NCBI GenBank assembly: GCA_038527375.1
Contig: JBCBFU010000012.1
Span: 1 to 64,000, forward strand
Origin: Shimia_B sp038527375
GTDB taxonomy: Bacteria; Pseudomonadota; Alphaproteobacteria; Rhodobacterales; Rhodobacteraceae
DNA length: 64,000 bases
Reading direction: 5' to 3'
The notes under the pieces were generated by a model, which saw only the letters and a program-made list of their open reading frames with translations, made no database searches and was not told the origin of the DNA. This document shows positions 53,449 to 61,821 of this stretch, in pieces; the first letter of the stretch is position 1; each line of letters begins with the position of its first letter. The translations under genes were made by a program, and so were the position numbers.

Positions 53449-53972
53449 CCGCCGGGCGCGACCGGGTCCTCGGACGCGCGTTGGAGGTAGGCCGTGTCGC
53501 ACCATTTTGTCCCGTCCCAGTGGTCTTGCACGCCCCGGCGAACCTCGTGAAATCCCACCTTGTGCAGCACGTTTAGGGACGCCGTGTTTTCCGGCGTGAC
53601 CTCCGCAGTCAAAATCGGCTGCGCCATCTCGCGGTGGAGGACCGGGATCAAAGTGGTCAACGCTTCGGCCATCAGGCCATGACCCCATCGGTCCCAGCGT
53701 AAGAAATAGCCCAGCTCTGGCGCTTTCCACAGCCCGGCCTTGCCAATCACATCGCCGTTTTCGACCAGAACGTATTCGCAAACCTCATCCGGCGATCCAG
53801 CGAGCGTGCCCGCGACCCAGGCCTCGGTCTGGGCGAGATCGGTATAGGGCGCTTCCCAATACTCCATCGCCACGGGATCAGAGAAAAAGGCATGGAGCGC
53901 GGGCGCGTCGCGCGACTGCAAGGGCCGTAGCACCAGCCGCGCGGTGGCTATGTCAGCGCGTGATCCAGCCAC
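53445..53972 (-). CDS. GNAT-family acetyltransferase (RimJ/RimL-like)
   Basis: About 175 residues of the GNAT fold: TARLVLRPLQSRDAPALHAF at the start, the acetyl-CoA pyrophosphate loop around RWGHGLMAEALTTLIPVL, and the EVTPENTASLNVLHKVGF signature common to RimJ/RimL-type enzymes. The likely target is a protein N-terminus or small amine; it cannot be told. Start is uncertain: a GTG at 53972 overlaps the end of mnmA by 20 bases; longer starts would overlap more. It is co-directional with mnmA and probably co-transcribed. Confidence 0.82.
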   Translation of the reverse strand: MAGSRADIATARLVLRPLQSRDAPALHAFFSDPVAMEYWEAPYTDLAQTEAWVAGTLAGSPDEVCEYVLVENGDVIGKAGLWKAPELGYFLRWDRWGHGLMAEALTTLIPVLHREMAQPILTAEVTPENTASLNVLHKVGFHEVRRGVQDHWDGTKWCDTAYLQRASEDPVAPGG

Positions 53973-55089
53973 CGCCCAGAACCCTGCCGCCCTCGGGCGC
54001 GTAGAACACCGCGGCCTGACCGGGGCTGACACCTTCCTCGGCCACGATCAGCTCGACCTCTGCGGTCCGGGGACCGGTGGGGCGGATGATTGCGTCGCGC
54101 GGGGGACGGGTCGATCGGACTTTGACGCCCACGGTCCAAGCCTCCTGACTGTTAAAGGGCGCGTCGCCCAGCCAGTTCACCTCGGCCACCGGAACGCGGC
54201 GGGTCGCCAACATCTCCTTCGGGCCCACGATCACGCGGCGCGTGTCCACGTCGAGTTTGACCACGTAAAGCGGCTCCTCCAGCCCGCCGATCCCCAGACC
54301 CCGGCGTTGACCGATGGTGTAGTGGATGACGCCCCGATGGGTCCCCAGGACGCGCCCGTCCGCATGCACGATCTCGCCCGGGTCCGCCGCGCCGGGGCGC
54401 AGCTTTTCGATCACCGCCGCGTAGTCGCCATTGGGCACGAAACAGATGTCCTGGCTGTCGGGCTTGTCGGCCACGGGCAGGCCATGCTTTGCCGCCAATG
54501 CGCGGGTTTCCGCCTTGGTGGACAGGTGTCCCAGCGGGAAGCGCAGATAGTCCAGCTGCTCGGACGTGGTCGAGAACAGGAAATAGGATTGATCGCGCAC
54601 GGGGTCGGCGGCCATGTGCAATTCGGCGCCCGCAGGCCCCATCTTGCGTTGGATATAGTGGCCGGTGGCCATGCAATCAGCGTCCAGATCCTTGGCCGTG
54701 GCCAAGAGGTCCTTGAACTTGACCCGCTCGTTGCAGCGGATGCAGGGCACTGGCGTGGCCCCCGCGAGATAGCTGTCGGCAAATTCGTCGATCACGGCGT
54801 CTTTGAAAATGTTCTCATAATCAAGGACGTAGTGGGGAAATCCCATCTCCTCGGCGACGCGACGCGCATCGTGGATGTCCCGACCTGCGCAGCACGCGCC
54901 CTTCTTGGCCAAGGCCGCGCCATGATCATAGAGCTGCAGCGTCACACCCACCACGTCATAGCCTTCCGCAGCCAACTCTGCGGCCACGACGGAGCTGTCC
55001 ACGCCACCCGACATCGCCACGACAACGCGGGTCTCGGACGGCGGCTTGGCAAAGCCCAGCGAGTTGAGTGGAGCGCGATCAAGCGCCAT
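53953..55089 (-). CDS. mnmA: MnmA, tRNA-specific 2-thiouridylase
   Basis: Thiolates U34 of Lys, Glu and Gln tRNAs with sulfur from a cysteine desulfurase. The 378 residues include the PP-loop AMSGGVDSSVVAAEL, the catalytic cysteines in PVPCIRCNERVKF and SQDICFVPNGDY, and the C-terminal beta barrel (VYYTIGQRRGLGIGGLEEPL region). ATG at 55089 follows GGGGA; an upstream ATG at 55125 is less likely. It depends functionally on the desulfurases coded at 3014 or 9935. Confidence 0.95.
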   Translation of the reverse strand: MALDRAPLNSLGFAKPPSETRVVVAMSGGVDSSVVAAELAAEGYDVVGVTLQLYDHGAALAKKGACCAGRDIHDARRVAEEMGFPHYVLDYENIFKDAVIDEFADSYLAGATPVPCIRCNERVKFKDLLATAKDLDADCMATGHYIQRKMGPAGAELHMAADPVRDQSYFLFSTTSEQLDYLRFPLGHLSTKAETRALAAKHGLPVADKPDSQDICFVPNGDYAAVIEKLRPGAADPGEIVHADGRVLGTHRGVIHYTIGQRRGLGIGGLEEPLYVVKLDVDTRRVIVGPKEMLATRRVPVAEVNWLGDAPFNSQEAWTVGVKVRSTRPPRDAIIRPTGPRTAEVELIVAEEGVSPGQAAVFYAPEGGRVLGGGWITR

Positions 55090-55224
55090 GGCGATGTCCC
55101 CGGAAAAGCTTAGGAAAGAGCACACAATATATGAAAATCCTAATCACTCTCAAGGCCCCGTTTCATACCCCGTTAAACGCGATTGCCGCATGTTGATCCC
55201 TGAGATCACAGACGAGGGTGCGAC

Positions 55225-55503
55225 ATGTATTTGAAGAAAGTGGACGGGCCGCGATGTGTCACGTTGCCGGATGGTAGTGTGTTGTCGCGCGCCGACTTGC
55301 CGCCGGTGGACACGACGCGGTGGGTGGCCAGCCGCAAGGCGTTGGTGGTCAAGGGGATCGCCGCGGGGCTTTTGACCCGGGCCGAGGCTTGCGCGACCTA
55401 TGATCTGTCGGAGGAAGAGCTGGACAGCTGGATGTCCGCCGTTTTGCGGCACGGGGAAAAGGCGCTCAAGACCACGGCGCTGAAGCAATACAGACAACCC
55501 TAA
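55225..55503 (+). CDS. sciP: SciP, CtrA inhibitor (DUF1153)
   Basis: Small helix-turn-helix protein that binds CtrA and blocks its transcriptional activation in Caulobacter. The 92 residues match the family: YLKKVDGPRCVTLPDG, LPPVDTTRWVASRKALVVKG, GLLTRAEACATYDLSEEEL and the C-terminal KTTALKQYR. ATG follows GAGGGT. It lies 103 bases upstream of ctrA on the same strand, so regulator and target are encoded together. Confidence 0.93.
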   Translation: MYLKKVDGPRCVTLPDGSVLSRADLPPVDTTRWVASRKALVVKGIAAGLLTRAEACATYDLSEEELDSWMSAVLRHGEKALKTTALKQYRQP

Positions 55504-55541
55504 GTTGCATCATGGCGAATATGTGATAGAGTGTTGATGCG

Positions 55542-55556
55542 GTAACCCGTGATTAA
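55542..55556 (+). promoter_or_regulatory. CtrA box upstream of ctrA
   Basis: GTAA-CCCGTGA-TTAACC matches the CtrA consensus TTAA-N7-TTAA(C) at 7 of 8 defined bases and correct spacing. It ends 50 bases before the ctrA ATG, which suggests CtrA autoregulation as in Caulobacter. The spot between sciP and ctrA also permits a ctrA-specific promoter. Confidence 0.65.
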
Positions 55557-55606
55557 CCATTGGGCGTCAGAGTGAGGGTGAACACGAGATTTGGAGGGTT
55601 CATCCC

Positions 55607-56320
55607 ATGCGCGTCCTGTTGGTTGAAGACGATCCCACAACGGCAAAGAGCATCGAGCTGATGCTGGCTCATGCCAACCTCAACGTCTACACGACGAATA
55701 TGGGGGAAGAGGGCATCGATCTGGCCAAGCTCTATGATTACGATCTCATCCTTCTTGACCTCGGGCTGCCGGACATGACCGGCCATGACGTGCTGCGCCA
55801 GCTGCGCAACAGCCGGATCGAAACGCCCATCCTGATCCTGTCGGGCGAGGCAGATACAGACAGCAAGATCAAAGGCTTCGGGTCTGGCGCGGATGATTAC
55901 CTCACCAAGCCATTCCACCGGGAAGAGCTGGTCGCCCGCATCCACGCCATCATCCGCCGTTCGAAAGGGCACGCGCAGTCCATCATCACGACGGGACGCG
56001 TGGCGGTGAACCTTGACGCCAAAACGGTCGAGGTCGACGGCAGCCCCGTGCATCTGACCGGCAAGGAATATCAGATGCTCGAGCTGTTGAGCCTGCGCAA
56101 AGGGACGACGCTCACCAAGGAGATGTTCCTCAACCATCTCTATGGCGGGATGGACGAACCCGAACTCAAGATCATCGACGTTTTCATCTGCAAGTTGCGC
56201 AAGAAGCTGTCGACCGCGACCAATGGCGAAAACCACATCGAAACGGTCTGGGGCCGGGGTTACGTCCTGCGCGATCCCGCACCCATTGAGGCCAGCCCCA
56301 AGATCGCCATCGGAGCGTGA
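55607..56320 (+). CDS. ctrA: CtrA, cell-cycle response regulator
   Basis: OmpR-type response regulator controlling motility, gene transfer and cell-cycle genes in alphaproteobacteria. The 237 residues align closely with Caulobacter CtrA: receiver MRVLLVEDDPTTAKSIELML, the phosphoacceptor Asp51 in ILLDLGLPDM, TKPFHREELVARIHAIIRRS, and the near-identical DNA-binding domain (AKTVEVDG..VHLTGKEYQML, then EMFLNHLYGGMDEPELKIID). In many Rhodobacterales CtrA controls flagella and gene transfer agents. No partner phosphorelay genes are in the window. Confidence 0.97.
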   Translation: MRVLLVEDDPTTAKSIELMLAHANLNVYTTNMGEEGIDLAKLYDYDLILLDLGLPDMTGHDVLRQLRNSRIETPILILSGEADTDSKIKGFGSGADDYLTKPFHREELVARIHAIIRRSKGHAQSIITTGRVAVNLDAKTVEVDGSPVHLTGKEYQMLELLSLRKGTTLTKEMFLNHLYGGMDEPELKIIDVFICKLRKKLSTATNGENHIETVWGRGYVLRDPAPIEASPKIAIGA

Positions 56321-56824
56321 GCAGACCTTTTGAAGTCTTTGGCTGCGTGGCAAGGATCCCGCGGCGTTTGACCTTATGCGGAAGTCGGCCTTTGGCGCTT
56401 TGGTCAAAAGGATGCCCGGCATTGCGGGCTTGGTCTTGCTTCGCGTTTGGGCATGTTTTGGACATCGTCAGTTTGCGGCCCGACGTGCGCGTGGTCGCCG
56501 GGTAAGCGTGCGGGCGTCCGACGGGAAAAAAGCCTAAGACGCGGTTTTAGTGTAGGAGCCTTGCAGCCTTTTCGGTCTTTGCACCTTTAACGCACCCCTG
56601 TGGTGGTGATGCGTCGGTCTGATGCGGCCTACGATGCGTTTTGCGTCAGGCTGTCCCGCTGATGCCAGCACGCCACCCGGTCTGAGGATGCTCATACCCG
56701 ATCCCACTCTGAATCGAGGTTCTGAACATGCGCCGCGTGGCGGGCGTTCCGTCATGCCTTGTCTGCCACTGGGGACCCTTGGCACCGTGCCCCAGATCGG
56801 CGCGGCCTGTGGCGCGGTCGGGTG

Positions 56825-57003
56825 CCCGTCGTGATCCCGTCGTGATCCCGTCGTGATCCCGTCGNNNNNNNNNNNNNNNNNNNNNNNNNNNNNNNNNNNN
56901 NNNNNNNNNNNNNNNNNNNNNNNNNNNNNNNNNNNNNNNNNNNNNNNNNNNNNNNNNNNNNNNNCCCGTCGTGATCCCGTCGTGATCCCGTCGTGATCCC
57001 GTC
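56825..57003 (+). repeat. 11-bp tandem repeat (unit GTGATCCCGTC) interrupted by an assembly gap
   Basis: Three perfect units stand on each side of the gap (56831-56863 and 56971-57003), each side preceded by a partial CCCGTC. The true copy number is unknown because the array spans the Ns. The 11-bp period is close to one helical turn, so repeated sites would lie on one face of the DNA. In all frames an array of this kind encodes an 11-residue repeat, but no start or ribosome site is seen. Confidence 0.9.
56865..56964. other. Assembly gap (100 N)
   Basis: A run of exactly 100 undetermined bases, the conventional length for a gap of unknown size. It lies wholly within the 11-bp tandem array, which is the probable cause of the assembly break. 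Confidence 0.99.
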
Positions 57004-57108
57004 GCGCACGGCTTCTGGACGTGCCCCACACCACGCCCTATCACTTGCGATGAAGGACGCGACCGTGCCGCAGGCCGCGTGGACCTCAATGGTGCAAAGG
57101 GGATTGCA

Positions 57109-59316
57109 ATGGCAGGAGGCGAAGCGCCTGCACCCAAGGTCACACAGACCTCTGCTCCCAAACAGGACGTGGACACGCTGACCTCGGCCCAGGCAGCCGA
57201 AGAACTGGCGCGCCTTGCCGCGCTTTTGGGCCGCGCCAACACGGCCTATCACACCGATGATGCGCCTGAGATCCCGGATGCAGATTACGACGCGCTCAAA
57301 CAGCGCAACCGCGCCATCGAGGCGCGCTTCCCAGAGCTCAAACGCGACGACAGCCCGTCCGAGCAGGTGGGCGCGCCGATCAACGCCGCCTTTGGCAAGG
57401 TCACCCACGCGGTGCGCATGATGTCGCTGGCCAACGCCTTTGACGCCACCGATATCGAGGATTTCGACGCCTCGGTGCGCAAATACCTCGGGGTGGCAGC
57501 CGACGCGCCCTTGCCGCTGACGATCGAGCCCAAGATCGACGGTCTGTCGCTGTCGATCCGCTATGAGAACGGAGTTCTGGTTCAGGCCGCCACCCGTGGG
57601 GACGGCGCCGTGGGCGAAGACGTCACCGCCAACGCGCGCACGATTACGGATATCCCAGAGCGTATCGAGGGCGCTCCCGATCTGCTGGAGGTTCGGGGCG
57701 AGGTCTACATGTCCCACGCCGATTTTGACGCTCTGAACGCCCGCCAGTCTGAGCAGGGGGGCAAGACCTTCGCCAACCCGCGCAACGCGGCGGCGGGGTC
57801 CTTGCGCCAATTGGACAGCACGGTCACGGCCGCGCGTCCGCTGCGCTTTTTTGCCTATGCATGGGGCGCGCTGTCCGCGCCATTGGCCGAAACGCAGGCG
57901 GGCGCCATCGCGCGGCTTGCGGATCTGGGCTTTTCCACCAACCCGCTGACCAAAACCGTGGACGGGACCGAGGCCGCGCTCGCGCATTACGCCCAGATCG
58001 AGCAGGATCGTGCGACGCTGGGCTATGATATCGACGGCGTGGTCTACAAGGTCGACGACCTCGCGCTGCAGGCCCGGCTGGGGTTCCGATCGACCACGCC
58101 ACGCTGGGCCATCGCGCACAAATTCCCCGCTGAACTGGCGTGGACGCGGCTGGATGCCATCGACATTCAGGTGGGGCGCACGGGCGCGCTCAGCCCCGTG
58201 GCGCGGCTTGTGCCCGTGACGGTCGGTGGGGTGGTCGTGTCGAACGCCACGCTCCACAATCAGGATTACATCGAAGGCCGCGACAATCAGGGCAACCCCA
58301 TCCGCGAAGGCCGCGACATTCGTCCGGGCGACTGGGTGCAGGTCTACCGCGCGGGCGACGTGATCCCCAAAATTGCGGATGTGGATCTGTCCAAACGCCC
58401 CGATGACGCGGCGCCGTTCGTCTTTCCCGAAACCTGCCCCGAATGCGGGTCCGAGGCGATCCGCGAGCCGGGCGATGCAATCCACCGCTGTACGGGGGGC
58501 CTCATCTGCCCCGCGCAAGCGGTTGAAAAGCTGAAACATTTCGTGTCCCGCGGCGCGCTTGATATCGACGGGATCGGGGCAAAACAGGTCGAGATGTTTT
58601 ATGCCGACGACCAGCTGCCCATTCGGGAACCCGCCGATATCTTTACCCTCGCAGACCGGGACGCCGCGAACCTGACCAAGCTCGCCAATCGCGATGGGTA
58701 TGGAGAGACGTCCGCCCGCAACCTCTTTGCCGCCATCGAGGACCGCCGCCAGATCGGATTTGCAAAACTGCTCTTTGGCCTGGGCATCCGCCACGTGGGC
58801 GAGGCCGCAGCCCGGCTGATCGCGCGGCATTACGGCGATTGGGATGCGATGGCCACGGCCATGGACACCGCCGCGCGCGAACCCGCGATGGCCACCGCCG
58901 GAACCGGGCGCGAGGCGCTGGCCGACAGCCCCGCCTGGCGCGACCTTCTGGATGTCGACGGGGTGGGGGCCGTCATGGCGAACTCGCTTGTGACGACCTT
59001 TGCCCAGCCCCGCGAACGCGCCTCCATCGACCGCCTGACCGAGCAATTGAAGATCGAGCCGGAGGCCGCGCCGCAAACCGACGGATCCCCGGTGGCAGGC
59101 AAGACCGTGGTCTTCACCGGGACACTGGAAAAGATGACGCGCGCCGAGGCCAAGGCGCGGGCGGAGGCTCTGGGCGCCAAGGTCTCAGGCTCCGTTTCCG
59201 CAAAGACCGATCTGTTGGTCGCCGGACCCGGCGCGGGGTCCAAGGCCAAGAAAGCCGCCGATCTGGGCATTGAAACGCTGGACGAAGACGGCTGGCTCGA
59301 CCTGATCGGCGGATGA
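57109..59316 (+). CDS. ligA: NAD-dependent DNA ligase LigA
   Basis: Seals nicks in replication and repair using NAD. The 735-residue protein has the Ia domain (TAYHTDDAPEIPDADYDALK), the adenylated lysine in TIEPKIDGLSL, the OB fold, a Cys4 zinc finger (CPECGS...HRCTGGLICPAQ), helix-hairpin-helix repeats (ALDIDGIGAKQVEMF, LFGLGIRHVGEAAARL) and a C-terminal BRCT domain (GKTVVFTGTLEKMTR). About 35 residues of Ala/Pro/Gln-rich extension precede the usual start. ATG at 57109 follows AAGGGGA. The recG ATG overlaps its stop. Confidence 0.97.
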   Translation: MAGGEAPAPKVTQTSAPKQDVDTLTSAQAAEELARLAALLGRANTAYHTDDAPEIPDADYDALKQRNRAIEARFPELKRDDSPSEQVGAPINAAFGKVTHAVRMMSLANAFDATDIEDFDASVRKYLGVAADAPLPLTIEPKIDGLSLSIRYENGVLVQAATRGDGAVGEDVTANARTITDIPERIEGAPDLLEVRGEVYMSHADFDALNARQSEQGGKTFANPRNAAAGSLRQLDSTVTAARPLRFFAYAWGALSAPLAETQAGAIARLADLGFSTNPLTKTVDGTEAALAHYAQIEQDRATLGYDIDGVVYKVDDLALQARLGFRSTTPRWAIAHKFPAELAWTRLDAIDIQVGRTGALSPVARLVPVTVGGVVVSNATLHNQDYIEGRDNQGNPIREGRDIRPGDWVQVYRAGDVIPKIADVDLSKRPDDAAPFVFPETCPECGSEAIREPGDAIHRCTGGLICPAQAVEKLKHFVSRGALDIDGIGAKQVEMFYADDQLPIREPADIFTLADRDAANLTKLANRDGYGETSARNLFAAIEDRRQIGFAKLLFGLGIRHVGEAAARLIARHYGDWDAMATAMDTAAREPAMATAGTGREALADSPAWRDLLDVDGVGAVMANSLVTTFAQPRERASIDRLTEQLKIEPEAAPQTDGSPVAGKTVVFTGTLEKMTRAEAKARAEALGAKVSGSVSAKTDLLVAGPGAGSKAKKAADLGIETLDEDGWLDLIGG

Positions 59317-61403
59317 GCGGACGTCCCGAAATCCTGTTTCCGCTCTTTGCCGAGTTGGAAACGCTGCCGGGAGTGGGCCCCAAGACCGCGCCGCTGTTCT
59401 CGGGTCTCCACGTCGCGCGGCCCCGCGATTTGCTGTTTCTCTTGCCCCACAACGTGATCGACCGCCGCCCGGTAGCGACGCTGCTGGGGCAGCCGACACC
59501 GGCGACCATGACGGTCGAGGTCACGGTGGGGGCGCACCGCCCGCCGCGCCGCCCCGGGGGGCCGTATCGCATTCTGGTCGAAGATGCTGAAACCGCGTTC
59601 CAACTCGTGTTCTTCCGCGCACGTCAGCAATGGCTGGACAAGCTTTTGCCCCAAGGCTCCCGCCGGATCGTGTCCGGCAAGGTGGAGCTGTTTGATGGTG
59701 AGGCGCAGATGGTCCACCCCGACCATGTCGTGGCCCCAGAAGAAGCGGGAGAGATGCCCCGGTTCGAAGCCGTCTATCCCATGGTCGCGGGCCTGTCGCA
59801 GAAGGTCGTGACCAAGGCCGCAGAGGCCGCGCTAACGCGGTTGCCGGACCTGCAGGAATGGGCCGACCCCGAGTTGATCGCGCGGGAAGGCTGGCCCGAT
59901 TTCACGACGGCGGTCCGCGGTGCCCATGACCCGCGCGCGCCAGACGATCTGGCCATCACCCACCCCAACCGCCAGCGGCTAGCCTATGACGAGGTCTTTG
60001 CCCACCAACTAACCCTCGCGCTGGCCCGCGCGGCCAAACGCGCGACGCCCGGGCGCCCGACGCAGGGCGACGGGACGCTGCGGGACCGGGTGCTGAAAGC
60101 CCTGCCATATGCCCCCACGGGCGCGCAAAGCCGCGCGGTGGCCGAGATCACCGAGGATATGGCCAGCGCGCGGCGCATGAACCGCCTGCTGCAAGGGGAT
60201 GTGGGCGCAGGCAAGACGCTCGTTGCGTTTCTGGCGCTGCTCGCGGCGGTGGAGGCCGGAGGGCAGGGCGTGATGATGGCGCCCACGGAAATCCTCGCAC
60301 GCCAACACCTCGAGGGCCTCGGGCCGCTCGCGGCCGATGCGGGCGTGCGGCTGGACTTGCTGACGGGCCGCGACACCGGGGCGGCCCGTGCGGCCAAGCT
60401 TGCGGCGCTGGAAGGGGGGGAGATCGACATTCTTGTCGGCACCCACGCGGTGTTCCAGAAGGGCGTGGAATTCCACGACCTGCGCCTCGCGATCATCGAC
60501 GAACAGCACCGATTTGGCGTCAACCAGCGGCTGGAGCTGGGGGCCAAGGGTGATGCGGTCGATGTGCTGGTGATGACCGCCACGCCCATCCCGCGATCCC
60601 TGTCGCTGGCGCAATATGGCGAAATGGACGTGTCGGTTCTGGATGAAAAGCCGCCCGGACGCTCCCCGATTGCGACGGCGGCGGTGCCCATGTCGCGGCT
60701 CGATCAGGTGGTCGACAAACTCCGCGCTGCGGTGGCCGAGGGCAAGCAGTGCTACTGGGTCTGCCCGCTGGTGGAAGAGAGCGAGACGCTCGACATGACC
60801 GCCGCCGAAGAGAGGTTCAAACGCCTGCGCGCGGTGTTGGGCGAAGGTGTCGTCGGCCTCGTCCACGGTCAAATGCCGCCTGCGGAGAAGGACGCGGCGA
60901 TGGCGCGGTTCGTGGCGGGCGAAACCTCGGTCCTTGTGGCGACGACGGTGATCGAGGTCGGCGTAAACGTTCCCAATGCGACGATCATGGTGATCGAACG
61001 GGCCGAAAGCTTTGGCCTTGCCCAATTGCACCAGCTGCGCGGCCGCGTGGGGCGGGGCAGCGCGGCCTCCACCTGCCTTTTGGTCTATCAACCGCCCCTG
61101 ACCGAGGGCGGTGAGAGGCGGCTTAGGATCATGCGCGAAACCGAGGACGGGTTTCGCATCGCGGAGGAGGATCTGGCGATCCGGGGTGCGGGCGACATGA
61201 TCGGCACCGCGCAATCGGGCCTGCCGCGCTTTATGGTGGCCGATCTGGAACGACAGGCGGGGCTGATGGCGCTGGCCCAGCAGGATGCGCGTGCGCTCCT
61301 GACCCGGGACCCGGACCTCAGCAGCCCGCGGGGGCAGGCGGCGCGTGTTCTCCTGTGGCTGATGGAACAGGACAAAGCGATCCGTTTGATTTCAGTGGGT
61401 TAA
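59313..61403 (+). CDS. recG: RecG, ATP-dependent DNA helicase
   Basis: Reverses stalled replication forks and processes recombination intermediates. The 696-residue protein has an N-terminal wedge domain (OB fold, about 60-160), the helicase core with Walker A GDVGAGKTLVAFLALL, DEQHRFGVNQR (motif II), MTATPIPRSLSL (motif III) and the TRG region near LQHQLRGRVGRG-like LHQLRGRVGRG followed by LAIRGAGDMIGT. The ATG overlaps the ligA stop, so the two repair genes share a transcript. Slightly short compared with typical 690-780 residues but complete. Confidence 0.97.
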   Translation: MSGRPEILFPLFAELETLPGVGPKTAPLFSGLHVARPRDLLFLLPHNVIDRRPVATLLGQPTPATMTVEVTVGAHRPPRRPGGPYRILVEDAETAFQLVFFRARQQWLDKLLPQGSRRIVSGKVELFDGEAQMVHPDHVVAPEEAGEMPRFEAVYPMVAGLSQKVVTKAAEAALTRLPDLQEWADPELIAREGWPDFTTAVRGAHDPRAPDDLAITHPNRQRLAYDEVFAHQLTLALARAAKRATPGRPTQGDGTLRDRVLKALPYAPTGAQSRAVAEITEDMASARRMNRLLQGDVGAGKTLVAFLALLAAVEAGGQGVMMAPTEILARQHLEGLGPLAADAGVRLDLLTGRDTGAARAAKLAALEGGEIDILVGTHAVFQKGVEFHDLRLAIIDEQHRFGVNQRLELGAKGDAVDVLVMTATPIPRSLSLAQYGEMDVSVLDEKPPGRSPIATAAVPMSRLDQVVDKLRAAVAEGKQCYWVCPLVEESETLDMTAAEERFKRLRAVLGEGVVGLVHGQMPPAEKDAAMARFVAGETSVLVATTVIEVGVNVPNATIMVIERAESFGLAQLHQLRGRVGRGSAASTCLLVYQPPLTEGGERRLRIMRETEDGFRIAEEDLAIRGAGDMIGTAQSGLPRFMVADLERQAGLMALAQQDARALLTRDPDLSSPRGQAARVLLWLMEQDKAIRLISVG

Positions 61404-61419
61404 CAGAAAGTTCACAAAT

Positions 61420-61434
61420 GTTCTCAAAAAGTTC
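61420..61434 (+). promoter_or_regulatory. LexA box (SOS operator)
   Basis: GTTC-TCAAAAA-GTTC is a perfect match to the alphaproteobacterial LexA direct repeat GTTC-N7-GTTC. A third GTTC lies 6 bases upstream (61410-61413) and an inverted GAGAAC follows at 61456. The box sits 17 bases after the recG stop and 63 bases before the ATG of the small membrane peptide, a normal promoter-region position. TTGATC directly follows and could be the -35 element. Confidence 0.75.
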
Positions 61435-61497
61435 TTGATCGGCGCGTCTGAAAATGAGAACAAAAGGACAACAAAGTTAACCACAACCGAGCAGCCC

Positions 61498-61608
61498 ATG
61501 ACACAGCAAATCAAAACCCGCCCCATCGGTTTCTTGCAAGATCTCGTCGGTGCCTCGGCCCTTGTGGCGATGCTTTATGTCGGCCTTCTCATCCCCGGAA
61601 TGGTGTAA
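61498..61608 (+). CDS. Small single-pass membrane peptide behind a LexA box (36 aa)
   Basis: ATG at 61498 opens a 36-residue frame: MTQQIKTRPIGFLQDLVG, then the single hydrophobic helix ASALVAMLYVGLLIPGMV. A basic N-terminus and a membrane helix running to the end predict N-in, C-out insertion in the inner membrane. It stands alone between a LexA box and a strong intrinsic terminator. The design (tiny, one helix, LexA-controlled) parallels SidA, the 29-residue SOS-induced division inhibitor of Caulobacter; sequence homology to SidA is not claimed. The ribosome site is weak (CGAGCAG). I am fairly sure that it is a gene, and unsure of the function. Confidence 0.6.
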   Translation: MTQQIKTRPIGFLQDLVGASALVAMLYVGLLIPGMV

Positions 61609-61755
61609 GACCCGACGCCCCACAGTTTCTGCCTGCGGTCCAATCCGAACGCTTTCCCGTCGCTTCTGTCCCCTCGTACGCGACGAATTCAGCTCCCAAG
61701 ACCTGCCTCTCTTGGATGAGCCTTGCGCCTCGGTGTCCCTTGGATACGCATTAAC

Positions 61756-61793
61756 TCGCCGCCATCCCTGCCAGGATGTGCGGCGATTTTTTT
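61756..61793 (+). terminator. Strong intrinsic terminator
   Basis: TCGCCGC-CATCC-CTGCCA-GGATG-(T)-GCGGCGA followed by TTTTTTT: twelve base pairs with one bulge. On the plus strand it ends the transcript of the 36-residue peptide, leaving a 3' tail of about 150 bases, or a separate short RNA. The IscU-like gene ends convergently at 61822. Confidence 0.88.
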
Positions 61794-61821
61794 GGTGTTT
61801 GGAAAGGGGTTAAGGGCAGAG

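Larger units (their letters stand above)
56321..57108. other. Large intergenic region between ctrA and ligA
   Basis: About 790 bases (plus unknown length in the gap) with no gene I can support. The contents are a weak hairpin GCCCG-GCATTG-CGGGC near 56415, a triplet of GATGCG motifs at about 56608, 56621 and 56633, the 11-bp tandem repeat, a 100-N gap and then the ligA leader. Short open frames here lack ribosome sites and protein-like composition. Confidence 0.5.

Noticed and set aside
56825..57003. CRISPR array
   Set aside because: The 11-bp units are contiguous with no spacers and no cas genes are nearby.
56534..57242. Minus-strand frames through the gap region
   Set aside because: They run through Ns and read the tandem repeat; no start signals or recognisable protein features.
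61454..61480. An 8-codon leader frame downstream of the LexA box
   Set aside because: Too short, no ribosome site at the correct distance, and it overlaps the promoter region.
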